Shown here piece after piece: positions 59,639 through 64,000 of a stretch of 64,000 nucleotides of DNA (positions are counted from its first letter, which is position 1; every line of letters begins with the position of its first letter). The notes under the pieces are model-generated. The model searched no databases. It was not told where the DNA came from and was given only the letters and a program-made list of their open reading frames with translations. The stretch comes from Phellopilus nigrolimitatus. Lineage: Eukaryota; Basidiomycota; Agaricomycetes; Hymenochaetales; Hymenochaetaceae. The stretch spans positions 248,001 to 312,000 of the forward strand of contig JAJOHG010000013.1 in assembly GCA_021029095.1 (NCBI GenBank), written 5' to 3'. Both the position numbers and the translations under genes were made by a program.

Positions 59639-62118
59639 ATGTTTCGTCGGTCGTCTTCTGTCAATATGCTGCACATCTCCCGGGAAATCTGGTCGATTCG
59701 AACTACTACTTTTCGGTCTGTCCGCCTACTGAGGCCGAATAAACCACGTACGTATTCTACAGGGAGAATTAGCGCACAAAGCGCTACAGGAAAACCACTC
59801 GGCTCTGGTCATCTCTGGTCGTTTTTGCTTGGCTCATTGGGAACGCTTGGTCTCACTTACTACTACTTGGGCCCACATCGTTCATCATCCGGAATCGCCA
59901 AGAAGGTTAAATACGGCTCAGCAAATGACTTCCAGACAGCTGTCCGCATATTATGCTTGACCTTTTCCTGAAGAGGGCCGAGTTACGACGGAGCCAGAAG
60001 ACCTTTATGATCATGGATTTTCTGAAAACGATTATCACCCTGGTGAGTGTGTTAATCGCAGATCACACGTTTTTCATCTACTAGAATTTGTGCTGTATTT
60101 CTTAGGTGCTCTGCACAGTGTAATCGTGTATCCTCTCTGTACTGAGGACGTCGTCAAGATAGTCAATATCGCAACAAGGTACAGAATGCCTGTGATTCCA
60201 TACTCCGGGGGCACGAGTCTTGAGGGACACACTCGAGGAGTGAGTAGGTATTACCTACTAGATTTGTCCTTCCATGTTTTACCGATGAGTATTTTAGCAT
60301 AACTACGGAGGCATTTGCGTTGATATGTCCCGCATGGACCGTATACTAGCAATCAATGGTGAACGCGACCCTCAACTGGTTGGTGCTGCCTCTCACAAAC
60401 AGCGTGAATATAATTCCAGAGGCGGATGGTGACTTGGTCTGTCAACCAGGAGCACGATGGGTAGACATAAACGATACACTGAAGGCCAAAGGCACGTTGC
60501 AATAAAACACCGTTCTTTATTTCTCAGTTTTGAGCCCAATCGCCAGGAATTCCGCTGTTCTTCCCTGTGAGAGTACTTTTATAGCACACAAGATTCATTG
60601 GATCTCATTTTCTTTGTATGAAAGCTTGATCCAGCTCCTGGAGCAACGATAGGGGGGATGATAAGCACGTCGTGCAGCGGCAGTGAGACAGCACATTAAC
60701 TTCCTAAATATTCTTTGACTGACTTGGCATAGCGAATGCCGTTCGCTACGGAACAGCGAAAGGGGAATGGTTCCTCAATCTTGTGTGTTCCGAGGTCTAT
60801 TCAAATATTTCTGCCTTTCCTGACTTTTTGTACTGGGTAGACCGTTGTTCTTCCTTCTGGAGAGGTAATTAAGACCAGAAGAAGAGCACGAAAGTCTTCA
60901 GCCGGGCCTGACTTAGGAAAGCTCTTCGTCGGTGCGGAGGGCACGCTCGGGATTGTAACTGAAGGTAAGCGCATGTTTAGTTCATGCGAGCCAACTTACT
61001 GATATCTATGAACTTCAGCGACTTTAAGGCTGGCGCCCCTGCTTCCAACATCTGTTGCTGTTGTCCATTTTCCTGATGTACGCCACGCGACCGAAGCAGT
61101 ACGAGAGGTCCTGACGCAGGGCGTCGGAATTCGTGAGTTGAATAGGCCTGATAAACATTGTCGATGATCTCCGTTGGTTCTAACTATAAAATCGCAGAAT
61201 GCGTCGAGCTCTGCGATGACGACTTCATGCGTGCAACAAACAAGTTTGGGCTGTCACTGCGAAAGTGGCCTGAAAAGGACAGCCTGTTCTTCAAGTTCCA
61301 GGGCCATTCATCCGACGCACTTCGTGAAACGGCACGCGTTGTCAAGAAGATTGTCGAGAAGCACGGAGGCTCCGGATTTACGCTCGCGCGGAACGAGAAG
61401 GAAGCCGTGGATCTGTGGACTGACCGCAAGAATGCGCATTACGCGGGTCTCGCGCTGCTCGAGGGGGGTCGCAGTTGGGCGACCGATGTTTGGTCAGTAT
61501 CTGCTTTTTTTTTCTGTTGATCGATGAGGTTAAGGAGAGGCTAATTTCAGAATTATCAGCGTGCCAGTCTCGAAGCTTCCCGACCTGATCTACGAGACGA
61601 AGAGAGACCTGAAGGAGGCGGGTCTTCTGTCGTTAATAGTCGGACATGCAGGTGAGTAATAGCAAACACGAGATGGCTTTGCGCCAATATTTTATTTCTT
61701 ACTCGTCTTTCGTCGACTTAGGAGACGGCAACTTCCACGCTCAGCTACTTTTCAAAGATGACGAGGAGATGAAGAAGGTCCGAGAGGCAGTTCACCGTAT
61801 GGTGGAGCGCGCGATCGCGCTCGATGGCACCTGTATGTGCGAGGTTCCTTCCGGTAATACGATGCTGACATAGAAAATCAATCTTTAGGTACTGGCGAGC
61901 ACGGCGTTGGAATGGGAAAGAGGGAGTACTTGTACGAAGAGCTTGGGGAAGGAACCGTAGAGCTCATGAAGACGATCAAGCGCACGCTGGATCCACTTGG
62001 ACTGTTCAACCCAGGAAAGGTGCGTCTTTCTTAATTGCCTTGCGCCAGAAAGTGACAAACCTAAAATTTGCAGCTGTATCCGGACAGGCCTGCGAGTGGT
62101 TCAAAGAATCACTCGTAA
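59639..62118 (+). CDS. DLD1: Mitochondrial D-lactate dehydrogenase (cytochrome), FAD-linked; one frameshift
   Basis: Inner-membrane flavoenzyme that oxidises D-lactate to pyruvate and passes electrons to cytochrome c. It starts [19 protein letters not shown], an Arg/Ser-rich presequence, followed by one hydrophobic segment. The FAD-binding (PCMH) domain has [68 protein letters not shown] and [30 protein letters not shown] follows. The C-terminal substrate domain has [32 protein letters not shown], the catalytic-site [11 protein letters not shown], and [20 protein letters not shown], then [11 protein letters not shown], ending at TAA 62116-62118. The intron at 60492-60546 starts with GC. One extra T in the TTTT at 59962-59965 shifts the frame between [10 protein letters not shown] and [13 protein letters not shown]. 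Confidence 0.9.
60492..60546 (+). other. DLD1: GC-AG intron in DLD1
   Basis: The exon ends NDTLKAKG after AAAG, the intron begins GCACGT and ends CGCCAG, and the next exon reads IPLFFP. The family sequence runs straight through this join (LKxKGIPLFFPLDPAPG). The GT two bases further on gives the wrong phase. Confidence 0.75.
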
Positions 62119-62433
62119 CTCCGTGCATTACTTATAAATTTTCACATCTCCCCACTTACTTTTCATCGCTACACAATGTACGGAATATGTATGAGCTACA
62201 CATTATAGGAAGGTTGTCACACAAAGCAGGGCACCTGCGGTAGTCTATGCAAGCAAGGATAAGAATATAAGTAGTGTACATCAGGAGACTGAAACCTGGC
62301 ACAGCAAAATACAAGCGAATGCTGGACATGACGACTTCGCCGATGACCGCAGACATTTTTATTCCGGCACGAAGATCCAGACGAACCGTTGACCTCTCCG
62401 GCCACAGCAGGCGGCCACTACGGGAAAGAAAGA
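62119..62433. other. Convergent 3' region, DLD1 / eIF3e
   Basis: About 315 bp between facing stop codons, holding both 3' UTRs. Confidence 0.4.
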
Positions 62434-64000
62434 TCACCGAGCGCCCTCAACGACGGTAGGCTGCACCTCTGGTTGCGGTGTCTGCTTCTCCATGGCCGCC
62501 CCAATCGCTTGCGTTCGGAACGCGAGCCCACGCGTCTTTTCGATAACGGACTGGTATACAGGTAAGGGGGGACGGTTGATCTCGATGATATTCTGATAGA
62601 CGAAATGAGACGAGCGTAAGTAGTAGTAGATGCTATAACGCATACCTTTTCAAGATCAATTTTGGCATCTGCACCCATACGCGTCTCACTAATGAGGTTG
62701 ACAATCCACTTCTCGCCCTCGTCTCTCGACAGGTTCAAGCGCTCCGACAAGTCCCTATTCCGCACTTAGCAAGGGAAAAAAAAGTGCGGGCCAAAGGAAC
62801 AGAGTACTCACGCGATATCGATTTTGTGATGAATTCGACAATACGCTTCGCTGATGAGGTAGCGTGCGTTGTCCAGGAAGTCGTCCTTGAACTCACTGAG
62901 GAAGAAGTCATTTTCGACAACCTCCACAGCCGTCGTCAGCTCGCGCTGCGCCGCCTCGAAGTCGAACTCCAGATAGAGTTCTTTCAGGAAGTTCGTGATC
63001 GGGTCGCTGAACTGGTACTCCTCCGTCTGGACGACACGCACAATCTCCTTCAGGGAGTGGCGCACGCGCGAGGAGGTCGTCCCTCCCGCAGCGGAAGTTT
63101 TGCGCGAGAGCACGGCAGCGGTCGACAGGTAGCGGAGAACCCATGGACAGGATGTCTGGATGGTGTTGAGGTAAGCAGGAGAAAGGAATGTTTCGAGGAG
63201 AAGCGTGCGGCCTTGGTCATGGTTGAAGTACACGAAAAGCGACCAGTGGAGAAGCCATGTCCGCGCCTGCAGTTGCGACAGCGCGGCCGTTTCTGCGGGA
63301 GTGGTGAGCGAGGCGCTCGGCGATCGCGAATCGATGATGTCGCGCAGCGTGTTGAGCTCTTCCAGCGCTACATCCCATTTCCCGGTGAGGATATCAGAGG
63401 CGAGCTTTCCCCAGTTCGCAGACAGGTTCAGATCATTGTCCGTCGAAAGAACGCGGAAGTGGTAAAGGTAGTCAGCAGCACCGCTGTAGTTGCCGTATGA
63501 GTATTGGAATTGGCCAAAGTGATACAGCGCGGTGATTTGCTCGAGGGTGAGCTGGAAACAAGAGCGTGAATTAAAGTAAAGAGAAAACGGGATCGCAAAC
63601 TACGCACATTGTAATGGTCCTTCAAATACTGTAAATTTTGCATCTTGTCTTGTCTTAGTGCTTGCGCAACGTCCGGGTTCTCGATCACATCCAGTACTGC
63701 CTGAGCTTCCTGCTGCAACCGTTCATTCGTCGAAACCGCATTTTCGCGCTTGCTCGCAAGTTCTAACAGCGACTCGGTGAGTCCCTCGGCAGCATACAAG
63801 TAACATATATCGAGTACATACCTTCTGGAATATCTTCCCCAGTATAGAGCTGCTCGAACAGAATGACCGAATAGTCTACCATGTTCGTTCCCTTCGCGAG
63901 CTCATACTGTGCAGCCCGGACTTGGTCTTCGGGGAAGAGGGCGGTCTCGGTCAGATGAGCGAGAAGAGGAAAGGCAAGGTGGCGATCGAGATAGGGGATG
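62434..64000 (-). CDS. INT6: Translation initiation factor eIF3 subunit e (Int6), N-terminus cut by window edge
   Basis: Subunit of the eIF3 complex that helps load mRNA onto the 40S ribosome. The right edge reads [20 protein letters not shown], so only about ten N-terminal residues are missing. [20 protein letters not shown] and [13 protein letters not shown] follow. The PCI-type helical body has [77 protein letters not shown], and [19 protein letters not shown]. The winged-helix end is [20 protein letters not shown], and the C-terminus [20 protein letters not shown] runs to TGA 62436-62434. Introns are in frame and no lesion was seen. Confidence 0.95.

Noticed and set aside
1..64000. tRNA, rRNA, CRISPR arrays, bacterial-type operons
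   Set aside because: None was seen. The gene structure is eukaryotic throughout and no tRNA-like A/B box pair with a cloverleaf caught my eye, though a dedicated scan would be more reliable.

Overview
The window is nuclear DNA from a filamentous basidiomycete, most likely an Agaricomycete (for instance a wood-decay or other mushroom-forming lineage). Evidence: genes are cut by many very short GT-AG introns (about 45-65 nt) with short exons, there are no operons, and the gene content is fungal (GCN2 kinase, PRP6, KRE33, a JEN1-type carboxylate transporter, CAP10-like glycosyltransferase 90, TAP-like secreted hydrolase, TKL-type kinase with an HSD loop, Kre9-like secreted protein). The species cannot be named from sequence reading alone.

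Layout. 1-17.8 kb is a housekeeping block: the 5' part of the mitochondrial Rho GTPase GEM1 (minus), GCN2 (plus), a gene-poor stretch carrying one copy of a dispersed repeat, an unidentified conserved-looking gene (minus) that shares an 81-bp divergent promoter with the spliceosomal PRP6 gene (plus), then a JEN1-type lactate/monocarboxylate transporter (minus). 17.8-25.4 kb is accessory: an orphan ORF, one complete cytochrome P450, a truncated duplicate of the P450 tail and degenerate sequence. 25.4-36.4 kb holds an F-box gene, the rRNA/tRNA acetyltransferase KRE33 (plus), a small five-exon cysteine-rich protein gene and a dihydroflavonol-reductase-like gene. 37-46 kb holds a GT90 gene, a 277-bp inverted-repeat element (MITE), two unidentified genes, a secreted Kre9-like gene and the second, inverted copy of the dispersed repeat. 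46-64 kb holds a TAP-like hydrolase, a Pex24/Pex28-type peroxin, a nucleotide pyrophosphatase/phosphodiesterase, a Ysc84 actin-binding gene, a protein kinase, a DHHC palmitoyltransferase, a mitochondrial D-lactate dehydrogenase and the eIF3 subunit e gene, which runs off the right end.

Functional links are loose, as usual in fungi. Translation and its control are represented by GCN2, eIF3e and KRE33. Lactate use is represented by JEN1 and DLD1, which are 42 kb apart. Membrane and cell-surface work is represented by GT90, Kre9-like, DHHC and Ysc84.

The main oddities are: (1) four places between 46 and 60 kb where a single extra base breaks a strongly conserved protein (two in the TAP-like gene, one each in DHHC and DLD1), so either several genes are decaying together or the assembly has indel errors; (2) a newly visible pair of ~700-bp repeat copies 36 kb apart in opposite orientation; (3) a near-perfect-ended MITE; (4) a cysteine-rich peptide gene with an 11-nt micro-exon; (5) two GC-AG introns; (6) a P450 tail duplicate that still keeps its intron.
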